24,919 bases of DNA from Davidsoniella eucalypti (taxonomy: Eukaryota > Ascomycota > Sordariomycetes > Microascales > Ceratocystidaceae): positions 1 through 24,919 of the forward strand of contig RMBW01000264.1 of assembly GCA_004009845.1 (NCBI GenBank), given 5' to 3'. How positions within the stretch are numbered: the first letter of the stretch is position 1; the number at the start of each line of letters is the position of its first letter. Below the pieces are notes generated by a model. It saw only the letters and a list, made by a program, of their open reading frames with translations. It did no database searches and had not been told where the DNA came from. The translations under genes and the position numbers were made by a program. Shown piece after piece: positions 1 to 7,222 of this stretch.

Positions 1-15
1 AAAAACTTAAGAGTT

Positions 16-26
16 ATCGGTCTCAA
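16..26 (-). other. E0 primer-binding site (self-priming type)
   Basis: The minus strand reads TTGAGACCGAT two bases (TT) after the LTR end. It is identical to the priming site of E1, E2 and E3. Confidence 0.65.
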
Positions 27-28
27 AA

Positions 29-206
29 TGAGACGATATACGAGGATTTGCGAGGAAAAATGGTCCGTAAAGATGAATTGAATTGAACAGATGAGGGAGA
101 AAGAGAAACTAAGACTAAACTACGAGGGAATCGGTCCTATTTATGTCAAAGTCAAGTAGGGCCAAGGCATGACTTGGCCAATACTGATGGGCCTTAGACC
201 CTTACA
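29..206 (-). repeat. 5' LTR of E0 (family A, 178 bp, degraded priming motif)
   Basis: Reverse complement of the E1 LTR, starting TGTAAGGGTCTAAGG and ending CGTCTCA, with scattered substitutions and one-base indels. The 11-nt motif at the predicted transcript start (ATCGGTCTCAA in E1) is altered here near 83-92, while the priming site at 16-26 is intact. This copy is older than E1 and probably cannot self-prime as E1 would. Confidence 0.9.
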
Positions 207-423
207 CTAGACACTTGCAATGAAACGTAAGTCGTCAATTATCACTGAAACAAAATACTTAACGTTACTAAAAACATACGAGAAGGACTAACTGTAATGG
301 ACGGGCAGGCAGGAGTTCAAAGGGGAACAAGTGATCACTAGGCGAGTAGTCACGCGATGATGTTTTTGGTGTTTTCAGGATATCAGAAATAAACAGAATA
401 ATAAATTAAGTAAAGTGGAACTA

Positions 424-482
424 GATCAGGACAGGAGCAGGAGCAAAGATAAGAACAAGAACAGGAACAAGAAGAGGAGGTT
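424..482. repeat. Purine-rich simple repeat (AGGANC/AGAACA-like hexamers)
   Basis: Consecutive variants of AGGAGC, AAGAACA and AGGAACA with almost no pyrimidines other than C. It is a degenerate microsatellite. It gives a spurious open frame on the opposite strand (633-421). Confidence 0.6.
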
Positions 483-642
483 GCACTAGGAGGTCAGGTA
501 CACAGAGAGTTGTAAGCTTGGAGGGGAAAGGAAAGAAGAGAACAGGAAAGGAAGAAACAAGCAAGATATTTATGTTAAACCGAGAGAGGAAGAAAACAGA
601 AGGATCTGGTCTACGGACAGAAGTTCGAGGCAATGCTGTGTT

Positions 643-729
643 GGCTGTGTATCAAGTCTAGCCTCAATGCAGGAATTGTTGCCACCGGAGTCGAAAGGTG
701 AGGCTGTGTATCAACCCTAAGCCTCATGC
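643..729. repeat. Imperfect direct repeat pair, 27-28 bp, 59 bp apart
   Basis: GGCTGTGTATCAAGTCTA followed by GCCTCAATGC (643-670) recurs as GGCTGTGTATCAACCCTA followed by AGCCTCATGC (702-729). Function unknown; possibly remains of an older repeat. Confidence 0.6.
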
Positions 730-1121
730 GGAGAGTCTGCGAGTGTTATTTCATAACACTAACGCTTAGTCTATATGAGGTTCAACTTGAGTTATATATC
801 TACAGATTTCCATGTGAAAAAGGTAAATAAGTATTTCGGTCTTGCTCTCTACTATCGCCGAGGCAAGCAGTTGACAGATAGCATTGACAGCATGCATTAT
901 ATAACTTTTTTGCCATTCGAAAACCTTTGTAATCGTTGTTATTACTGCATCCTTTGCATTCAAGACTTTAGCTCATGGATATGGCATTCAAGACTTAGGC
1001 AATTGTAGACAACTGTAACTAGACTCGGGTTGTACAAAGTTGGGAATTTTCATTCATAGCTAGATAAACTTCAAAGACAGTCATCATTTCACAGAATATG
1101 TTGTGTAATTGTCCTATAGAC

Positions 1122-1302
1122 TGTAAGAGACTAAGGCCTAGTAAGGTTAGCCAAGGCATTCCTTGTCAGTACTAGAATCGGCTATAAGTAGGGACCTATT
1201 CCCGCCGATTATTAGTCTTAGTTTCTCTTTCTCCTTCATCGGTCTCAATCGAATCATCCTTTTACGACCAGTTTTCATTGCAACTCCTCGTATATCGTCT
1301 CA
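1122..1302 (+). repeat. Solo LTR 1 (family B, 181 bp) with 5-bp target duplication
   Basis: A complete family-B LTR from TGTAAGAGACTAAGG to ATCGTCTCA, the same length as the LTRs of E2, E3 and E4, with no element body attached. It is flanked by the perfect direct repeat TAGAC at 1117-1121 and 1303-1307. This is the product of LTR-LTR recombination after a full insertion. It fixes the LTR ends at TG...CA and the duplication size at 5 bp. The internal TATAAGT box and ATCGGTCTCAA motif are retained. Confidence 0.95.
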
Positions 1303-2801
1303 TAGACTGTAGAAAAAAGCAACCTTCTTCTCCTTGGTATCGTCTTTCATAGTTGATGCCAGAATCATATCTTCGTTTATTAGTTCAGCTTCCACGCCAC
1401 AGCAACAGTATTTATACATAACATGTAGAAGATATCAAGTTTTAGTCATATGATACTTGGTATATCAATACAAATAACATGAGACATAAAAAAAAGATAC
1501 AGTTCGATTGCCATATTTCCCATATTTCTCTTTATAGTTGATAATTATGATTCTACTTCAACTCGCCACCATCTCCATATTGTGATCCAGGTAATCATGA
1601 TGATTATATTCTTTCTGACAATAAGATTTCTCTATTGTCTGAACAGATGAAATACCATGTAATTTCTAGAATCTAGTCGAGTGATAATGGCCCGATCTAC
1701 AGTGGATAGATCTCGAACTCCATACATAGAACACCCTTGCTTCATATGTAGCTGATAACTTGTATTGGAAGCTTGAAATTATAGAGACAGTATGGCTAGT
1801 GCATCATAGTTCTTCTTGGTGTACTCGGTATGTTTAGTGGTCAATGATATTGGAATATCTTGACATAGTTGAAATCTACCAGCACTAATGAATTTACCAC
1901 TTGACTTATCATAATAATGGACTTTATTCACTCCAATATTAACAACTTGTGGTACAACAAGCAATGATATATTACTTACCAACTATAAGCTATTTTATTG
2001 CTAAGTGCATCAAGTCATAGCTTGCGTTTGCTATATCTAACATATATAGCTACAGCAGGGTTGACATTCATATACTTACTGAGCTGGAGTCACTCAATGA
2101 ATAGTCATACCTTACTTGCCGACAACACATTCATTTCTTTGATGTACTTAATAGTCAACATTTGTACTATGTAGAGAACTATACTTCAGTGACTGATTAT
2201 ACAATCATTTCCCAATCGCCTAGCTTGCAGTTGTGACTCATTCATAACTCTTTCTCTGTTAATTAGCCAATGTAATTTTCTCTCGATACTCAATAACACA
2301 ACCCAGTATTTATTAACCATTTTCTAACAAACTATTGCTAGTATTTGGGGTCTACAATCTTTGATAGTTTACCATTTACTATATTCTTGCCCAATCTTTA
2401 TGTCTTACCTTATTACATTTCCCTTGAAATGCAACATTCCGTTAGAACTACAAAACTTACAGTAAGTCATTGATCATTCCTGATTTTACTACGAGTGTCC
2501 TTCTTACATGTTTATAGAGCATTTTCTCGACAAACTTGGTCTTTGCTCTTATGTTTTGCCGACCATCTCAACTTATTATAAATCGGGAATCATTTTGTGA
2601 TCAATATATCCTGCAAATACCATAGAAAGTGATTACTATGTAGGTTTTAAAATACCAACTGTGCCAGTTGCGACTACTTTTCTTGTTGTTTTATCAATCA
2701 TGTAAACTCTAAATCCCAAGCACCCAATGTCATGCTATTCTAATGGTATAAGTACCTAAAGTTGTTTGTAATTTGAAGTTCCATATTAGTCTTGTCATTC
2801 T
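1303..2801. other. AT-rich DNA, no supported gene; possible decayed retroelement remnants on the minus strand
   Basis: No long open frame. On the minus strand, 2734-2636 reads a 32-codon stretch containing GFRVYMIDKTTRKVVATG, and 1982-1779 reads a 67-codon frame containing KVHYYDKSSGKFISAG. Both vaguely resemble the beta-strand region after the integrase core of Ty1/copia polyproteins. The match is weak, stops abut both, and no catalytic motif was found, so this is only a suggestion. Confidence 0.35.
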
Positions 2802-2982
2802 TGTAAGAGACTAAGGCCTAGTAAGGTTAGCCAAGGCATTCCTTGTCAGTACTAGAATCGGCTATAAGTAGGGACCTATTCCCGCCGATTATTAGTCTTA
2901 GTTTCTCTTTCTCCTTCATCGGTCTCAATCGAACTATTCTTTTACGACCAGTTTTCACCGCAACTCCTCGTATATCGTCTCA
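2802..2982 (+). repeat. Solo LTR 2 (family B, 181 bp) with 5-bp target duplication
   Basis: A second complete family-B LTR without a body, nearly identical to the E3 LTR. It is flanked by the perfect direct repeat ATTCT at 2797-2801 and 2983-2987. Together with solo LTR 1 it shows repeated insertion and excision of the same family in this locus. Confidence 0.95.
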
Positions 2983-3170
2983 ATTCTACTTATGGCAAAA
3001 GAACATAATTCAAATATATAGTAATACTTATATATACTGTTGTTTTTCTCTAGAATTCTTTGCATTTTATTTCCCTTTTCAATAGCACTGAATATCATCA
3101 TATAGATAGATATAGCAAGTGGGTGTCTGTCCTGCCAATTGTGCTGTAATGCCCGGTAATATATTAAATC

Positions 3171-3349
3171 TGTAAGGGTCTAAGGCCCATCAGTATTGGC
3201 CAAGTCATGCCTTGGCCCTACTCGACTCTGACATAAATAGGGACCGATTCCCTCGTAGTTTAGTCTTAGTTTCTCTTTCTCCCTCATCGGTCTCAATTCA
3301 ATTCATCTTTACGACCATTTTTCCTCGCAAATCCTCGTATATCGTCTCA
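3171..3349 (+). repeat. 5' LTR of E1 (family A, 179 bp)
   Basis: Starts TGTAAG and ends CTCA; no differences seen against 9947-10125. U3 is about 3171-3285 and holds an inverted repeat (GGCCAAG 3198-3204, CTTGGCC 3211-3217) and a TATA-like box. R plus U5 is 3286-3349. Confidence 0.95.
3233..3296 (+). promoter_or_regulatory. E1 LTR promoter: TATA-like box and predicted transcript start
   Basis: ATAAATA at 3233-3239 is followed by a pyrimidine-rich tract. A CA initiator lies at 3285-3286. The predicted RNA would begin AUCGGUCUCAA (3286-3296), exactly the 11 nt complementary to the priming site at 3352-3362. The complementarity is what picks this start. The TATA-to-start distance is about 50 bp, common in fungi. 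Confidence 0.6.
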
Positions 3350-3351
3350 TT

Positions 3352-3362
3352 TTGAGACCGAT
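3352..3362 (+). other. E1 self-priming primer-binding site (11 nt)
   Basis: TTGAGACCGAT begins two bases (TT) after the LTR end. It is the exact reverse complement of ATCGGTCTCAA at 3286-3296, and complementarity stops at both ends after 11 nt. No match to a common tRNA 3' end was apparent. In Tf1 of fission yeast an 11-nt transcript 5' end anneals downstream of the 5' LTR and is cleaved to serve as the primer, so the same mechanism is inferred. The two TT bases would become the dinucleotide trimmed by integrase next to the conserved CA. Confidence 0.75.
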
Positions 3363-3383
3363 AACTCTTAAGTTTTTGTTGTC

Positions 3384-3605
3384 CAAGCCGTCTGCTTGCC
3401 CTCTTTTCTGTCCAAGCCGTCTGCTTGCCCTCTCTTCCGTCCAAGCCGTCCGCTTGCCCTCTCTGTTGTCCAAGCCGTCCGCTTGCCTCTCTTCCTGTCC
3501 AAGCCGTCCGCTTGCTCCTTTTCCTGTACAAGCCGACCGCTTGATTTCTCCCTTTGTCCAAGCCGTTTGCTTGCCTTTATTCATCCTGTCCAAGCCGTTT
3601 GCTTG
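3384..3605 (+). repeat. E1 leader: tandem array of eight small hairpins, 29-bp period
   Basis: Eight copies of CAAGC-N5-GCTTG start at 3384, 3413, 3442, 3471, 3500, 3529, 3559 and 3591, spaced 29, 29, 29, 29, 29, 30 and 32 bp. Each can fold as a 5-bp stem with a 5-nt loop (CGTCT, CGTCC, CGACC or CGTTT). Linkers are pyrimidine-rich and vary, while the arms do not. The array lies in the untranslated leader between the priming site and the gag start. A role in packaging, dimerisation or translation is inference. Confidence 0.85.
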
Positions 3606-3664
3606 CCCTATTGCACCTGCCTTATCCGTCCGCTCGCCCGCTTCTCGCACACGTCCAAGTCACC

Positions 3665-5572
3665 ATGTCTGGCTTGCTATTTCTGTTCTGGGGTCTCCTT
3701 GCTACCCTAACCCGCTGCGTCTACCACACCTGGCATAACCTTGCCCTAGCGCGTGTTTTCACCCTGAACCCCAACCAGGAATCGGCTGAGGGCTACATCT
3801 TGTCCGCCCTTGACCTACCTACGAAGCGCGCCTGGCGCGAACCCGGCTGGTGTTACCTCGCACTATTCAAGCGCAAGGAGCGCGCCCGTCTGGCTTCCCT
3901 CCTTGGCTTTTGCCCTTCCACACGCGACGTCCTCGCCCATAAGGAACACTTTCACGATAACTTGGGCCACCTCTCCTTCACCGGTGACTTTGTTGGCCAC
4001 GTCGCCTGTGGAAACCGCGTAATCCGCGAAGCGCGTGCTCGTGCTCACGTATCCTCACGTCTCCTCTCCTCCTGTTTCATCGGCATCCCACGCTCTCCCC
4101 CACGTGATAAGGATGGTAACCCCGTGCACTCTTCCCGCGCTCCTCTAGTCGCTCCAAGAGCTGCTGCATATGAAGCTGAGGAACTAATCTCGTACGAGAC
4201 CACTCACACCCGTGCCATCAGTCGCGCTGCCTCTGTTCGAAGCCTATCCCACTTTGCCCCTGGTGTAGATACCCATTCTCGTCGTCGCCCTTCTGTCAGC
4301 CAACACCCTTCCCCTGACTCGGACTTGGCCCGTCTGGCCGAAAGCATGGGAATGTCTGTCCGCCACGCGTCGCGCCCTCCATCCCGTGGCCGTCAGCCGA
4401 CGCGTTCTCCTGGCCCTGCCCATTCACGCGCTCCTCAGCCTGCCGACAATGCACTACTCAATGAACTTAGGGAATTGAAGGACACTGTCTCGCTACTGTC
4501 CCAATTGGTCATAGGCAACCATACTGAACCCACTGCTCCCGCCATGCCTCCTGTCCCAACTACTGCCGTCACTACCCGAAGACGTTCGAGAACCCGTAGC
4601 CGCGTCCGCCCATCTCAGCCTCACCTTATCGAATTTGGAGGCACTCACGCAGAGTATGAAAACTGGCGAACCCTAGCAGTCTTCAAGATGCGAATCGATG
4701 GCCGAGCTATAGGCGACGAGCTAGCACGTACTGCCTACCTGTTTAGCCGACTAGGCTCCGACACGCGTGCCAAACTCAACGAGTTCTTCGTCTCCATTAG
4801 CGAACAGCCAGGCTCATACGACAAGCTGCTAGACAAACTCGACCTCATGTTCCGCAGCCGTGCCCGTAAGTCGCAAGCCCGCACTGCTTTCTTTGGTGCC
4901 CGCCAGGAGTCCCACGAATCATTCCTCGACTTCTTCAACCGTTTCGAAGGGTTAGCTCTGGCCGCAGGTATGCAAGACGACGACATGCTCATCGACCTTC
5001 TACGTCGCGCCACACGAGAAGAGCTAGTGGTTAAAACCACCATCCTCTGGAGCCTGCCTACTTACAGGGAAGTCACTGAGAGCCTGCTCGACCATTTCAG
5101 CCGCCACCATGATTACTACGGTCCGTACACGAAGAAGACAACACGTCCCAACCACTACCGGGACAACGACAACTGGAGAACACGTGCCGAGCCCCCCTCA
5201 CGAAGCAATGCTCCTCGTCAAACGCAGCAACCCCGTAATGACAGGCCACGTCTCAACCCTACTGAACGCAGTCGCATGCTACGAGAAAGAATTTGTTTCA
5301 CCTGCTCGCAGCCCGGACATATCGCCGACCAATGTCCTTCGCGTCAAACTCTACAAGGACATAAGACCAACAAGGTGCTAATCAACGCTATCAACGGCGC
5401 CGTTAAGTCGGCCATACGCGATGAGGTCCGACCAGCAGTACGCGAAGAACTCGCGAAGACGGATCATCTGATTATGGATCGCTTGTTACCCTCGTCTGAA
5501 AGCACCGCCGTGGTGGCCTCTACCAACACGCACCGCCCGGCCACTGATGAGGATGATCTGATGGATTTTTAG
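3665..5572 (+). CDS. gag: Gag polyprotein of E1
   Basis: Structural protein of 635 aa that would assemble the virus-like particle and bind the element RNA. The start is the ATG at 3665 (context CACCATGTC): it aligns with the first ATG of the E2 and E3 Gags, and the leader from 3286 to here has no other ATG. The open frame upstream is translated hairpin repeat. Residues 3-21 are strongly hydrophobic, followed by a conserved PGWCYLALFKRKERARLA block. The middle is Arg/Ser/Pro-rich; a helical capsid-like region (roughly residues 320-480) resembles Ty3/gypsy Gag. A CCHC zinc knuckle, CFTCSQPGHIADQC, spans about 544-557. The protein ends LMDF at TAG, within the recoding signal. It is much more diverged from the E2/E3 Gags than Pol is. 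Intact. Confidence 0.92.
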   Translation: MSGLLFLFWGLLATLTRCVYHTWHNLALARVFTLNPNQESAEGYILSALDLPTKRAWREPGWCYLALFKRKERARLASLLGFCPSTRDVLAHKEHFHDNLGHLSFTGDFVGHVACGNRVIREARARAHVSSRLLSSCFIGIPRSPPRDKDGNPVHSSRAPLVAPRAAAYEAEELISYETTHTRAISRAASVRSLSHFAPGVDTHSRRRPSVSQHPSPDSDLARLAESMGMSVRHASRPPSRGRQPTRSPGPAHSRAPQPADNALLNELRELKDTVSLLSQLVIGNHTEPTAPAMPPVPTTAVTTRRRSRTRSRVRPSQPHLIEFGGTHAEYENWRTLAVFKMRIDGRAIGDELARTAYLFSRLGSDTRAKLNEFFVSISEQPGSYDKLLDKLDLMFRSRARKSQARTAFFGARQESHESFLDFFNRFEGLALAAGMQDDDMLIDLLRRATREELVVKTTILWSLPTYREVTESLLDHFSRHHDYYGPYTKKTTRPNHYRDNDNWRTRAEPPSRSNAPRQTQQPRNDRPRLNPTERSRMLRERICFTCSQPGHIADQCPSRQTLQGHKTNKVLINAINGAVKSAIRDEVRPAVREELAKTDHLIMDRLLPSSESTAVVASTNTHRPATDEDDLMDF

Positions 5573-5598
5573 GTGACCAGGACAAGTCGCGCCCTGGT
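5564..5598 (+). promoter_or_regulatory. E1 gag-pol recoding signal: TTT-TAG slip site and stem-loop
   Basis: Gag ends GAT TTT TAG (5564-5572). Five T's allow the TTT-reading tRNA to slip back one base and read TTA, entering pol, which is open in the -1 frame from here. A stem ACCAGG (5576-5581) / CCTGGT (5593-5598) encloses the 11-nt loop ACAAGTCGCGC. E2 and E3 keep the loop and re-pair two stem positions with other bases. Reinitiation at the ATG of 5611 or 5641 is the alternative. Confidence 0.7.
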
Positions 5599-5610
5599 AA
5601 GGAGGATACG

Positions 5611-6360
5611 ATGGAAGGCGAACAGATAGTTAGATTAGAGATGGGAGCTAAGGGAACGTATCTAGATTTATCTATGAATACTTTTTCTACGAAGGCTCTC
5701 GTCGACAGTGGCTGTCTCTGCCTCGCCGTCGTGCCCCCGCGCCTACTCGCCTACGCTACGAAGACCTTACCCATCGAACCTCGTAAGGTATCCCTAGCTG
5801 CATCGCAAACCAGTCCCCCCGTCATCACACGAATCGCTCAGTTTACCCTACACTTGCCCGACCACCACGAGGACATATGGGCCTACGTCGTCCCCGGCCA
5901 GACCGAAGACCTGATACTCGGTCAACGCTGGCTCATTAACCACGACGTGCACTTGCACCCTCGCTCTGGACAAATTGAAGTCCCTACGGCCGAAGAACTG
6001 ACACCGGACGAATTCCACAAGCTCTGCGATAACGACGACGACCTCGCCATCCACCGGATTACACTAGAAGACGTCAATAGAGCGTTAGCCCTAAAGGAAC
6101 AGGAGAGACCTCCACTGCCCGAATGGTTAAGACCCGTAGCCTCTGCCTTCGAGGCAAAAGCGTCCAAGGACCTCCCGCCGCACCGGCCTGGAGTGGACTT
6201 GAAGATCGAGCTGCTGGAGGGAAAGACGTTACCTATACAATCGCTGTACCCGTTGTCTCGCGCAGAGTTGTTGGTGATGCAGAAGACGCTGACGGAACTA
6301 CTGGCTACTAAATGGATAAAGACACAAAGTCTGAAGTGGGCTCTCCAGTGCTATTTGTAA
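5611..6360 (+). pseudogene. pol: E1 pol segment 1: aspartic protease and start of reverse transcriptase (frameshifted)
   Basis: The reading frame is open from the recoding site at about 5571. The first ATG is 5611, and an ATG shared with E2/E3 lies at 5641 (MGAKG). The protease has the catalytic ALVDSGCLCLAVV motif (about residues 31-43 from 5611) and the later DLILGQRWLINHDV strand typical of Ty3/gypsy proteases. It would cleave Gag-Pol inside the particle. After a linker, the N-terminal fingers of reverse transcriptase begin. Near 6325 one base is missing relative to E2, E3 and E4 (ATAAAGACAC against ATAAAGGATAC), so the frame ends at 6360 in an unrelated tail while the true product continues in the next frame. 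This is either a sequencing error or a real lesion. Confidence 0.88.
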
Positions 6361-6839
6361 AGAAACCTGGAGGTGGAATTCGTTTCTGCGTAGACTACCG
6401 CGCAGTCAACGCTATTTCCAAAAAGGACTCATACCCCTTACCCCTTATCCATGATACCCTGCGGCAAATTTCGGAAGCCAAGTGGGTGTCCAAGGTAGAT
6501 GTCATCGCTGCATTCCATCGCATTCGTATAGCCCCTGGCTACGAGGAGTTAACCGCTTTCCGGACTCCCCTAGGGGCCTTCGAATGGAACGTTATCCCTT
6601 TTGGTCTGACCAATGCCCCTGCCGCCTTCCAACGCTACATCAATTCGGTCCTTCGGAAATGGCTGGGTATTAGCTGCAGCGCTTATATCGATGACGTGGA
6701 TATCTACTCTAGCGGTACTGAGGAGGAGCATAGACAACTAGTGCTCGAGATCGTCCATGCACTCGACCAAGCCGGCCCAACTCGACTTGCGCAAGTGTCA
6801 CTTTTCTGGCTAAAGAGATTAAGTTCCTCGGATTCATAG
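6312..6839 (+). pseudogene. pol: E1 pol segment 2: reverse transcriptase palm and fingers
   Basis: RNA-dependent DNA polymerase core. It contains VKKPGGGIRFCVDYRAVNAI, VDVIAAFHRIRI with the first catalytic Asp, FGLTNAPAAFQRYINSVL and the SAYIDDVDIYSSG active-site loop with the two Asp residues. The domain is homologous to 11450-10980 of E2 and 20430-20890 of E3. At 6776-6780 two bases are missing compared with E3, so the last dozen residues before 6839 are out of frame. Further one-base indels follow up to about 6920, all within 445 bp of the N at 7223. This clustering suggests a low-quality contig end. Confidence 0.88.
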
Positions 6840-7222
6840 TCGGCCCAGGTATTGGTATCAAGGCTGACCCCGAGAAAACCCTAGCGATTCGTGAATGGAA
6901 ACCCACCTAACGACATTGAAGGTTTACGCGGGTTTATCGGCTTCGTGAATTTCTACAGAGATTTTGTGCCTCGACTGTCAGAATTAATGGCGCCTCTGGT
7001 AGGGTTAACCAAGAAGGACACCCCTTTCGTATGGTCTGATGCCTGCGCTCACTCTTTTGCCGAAGTTAAGAAAGCCTTCCTTACTCCCCCTGTTCTGACT
7101 CCTTTTGACCCCCTGAAAGAAACTGTACTGACCGCCGACTCGTCTGGTTACGCCTTAGGAGCAGAATTATCCCAGCGAGGCGATGATGGCCTTATGCACC
7201 CCATCGCCTTCCTCTCGCGCAA
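6778..7222 (+). repeat. First copy of a 443/445-bp duplication left of the N (probable contig-end overlap)
   Basis: It runs from CAACTCGACTTGCGCAAG to CTCTCGCGCAA and recurs at 7224-7666 right after the single N. Compared with the second copy it has three one-base insertions, one deletion and a few substitutions. It encodes the reverse transcriptase thumb to early RNase H, which no intact element has twice. Confidence 0.9.

Larger units (their letters stand above)
1..206 (-). mobile_element. E0: 5' end of a minus-strand chromovirus-like LTR retrotransposon, body off the left edge
   Basis: Read on the minus strand, an LTR at 206-29 is followed by the same priming site and leader start seen downstream of the E1 5' LTR (28-1 matches 3350-3377). 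The element therefore runs leftward out of the window. The outer flank is CTAGA (207-211), the expected right-hand copy of a 5-bp target duplication whose partner is not visible. It belongs to the same LTR family as E1 (family A). No coding sequence is visible. Confidence 0.85.
207..1121. other. AT-rich DNA, no supported gene
   Basis: Only short open frames (under 80 codons) with no recognisable motif. The stretch holds a purine-rich simple repeat near 424-482 and an imperfect 27-28-bp direct repeat at 643-670 and 702-729. No tRNA cloverleaf or rRNA was noticed. It looks like the native locus or old decayed repeat DNA in which the LTRs landed. Confidence 0.5.

Noticed and set aside
775..1008. 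77-codon plus-strand frame in the left flank
   Set aside because: An antisense frame of similar length occupies the same place, there is no recognisable motif, and the composition is AT-rich non-coding.
3350..3370. Conventional tRNA primer-binding site
   Set aside because: No TGG-type start complementary to a tRNA CCA end follows the LTR; the sequence complements the element's own transcript start instead.
3384..3605. CRISPR-like array (short palindromic repeats at constant spacing)
   Set aside because: The period is 29 bp including the repeat, linkers are short pyrimidine tracts related to one another rather than unique spacers, and the array lies in a eukaryotic retrotransposon leader.
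3554..3664. N-terminal extension of E1 Gag upstream of 3665
   Set aside because: It begins at a non-ATG codon, consists of translated hairpin repeats, and the first ATG at 3665 aligns with the E2 and E3 starts.
3352..3738. Open frames with ACPLFCPSR-type repeats across the E1 leader, and similar ones in E2 and E3
   Set aside because: They are translations of the hairpin repeat, exist in several frames, and start without an ATG or inside the priming site.
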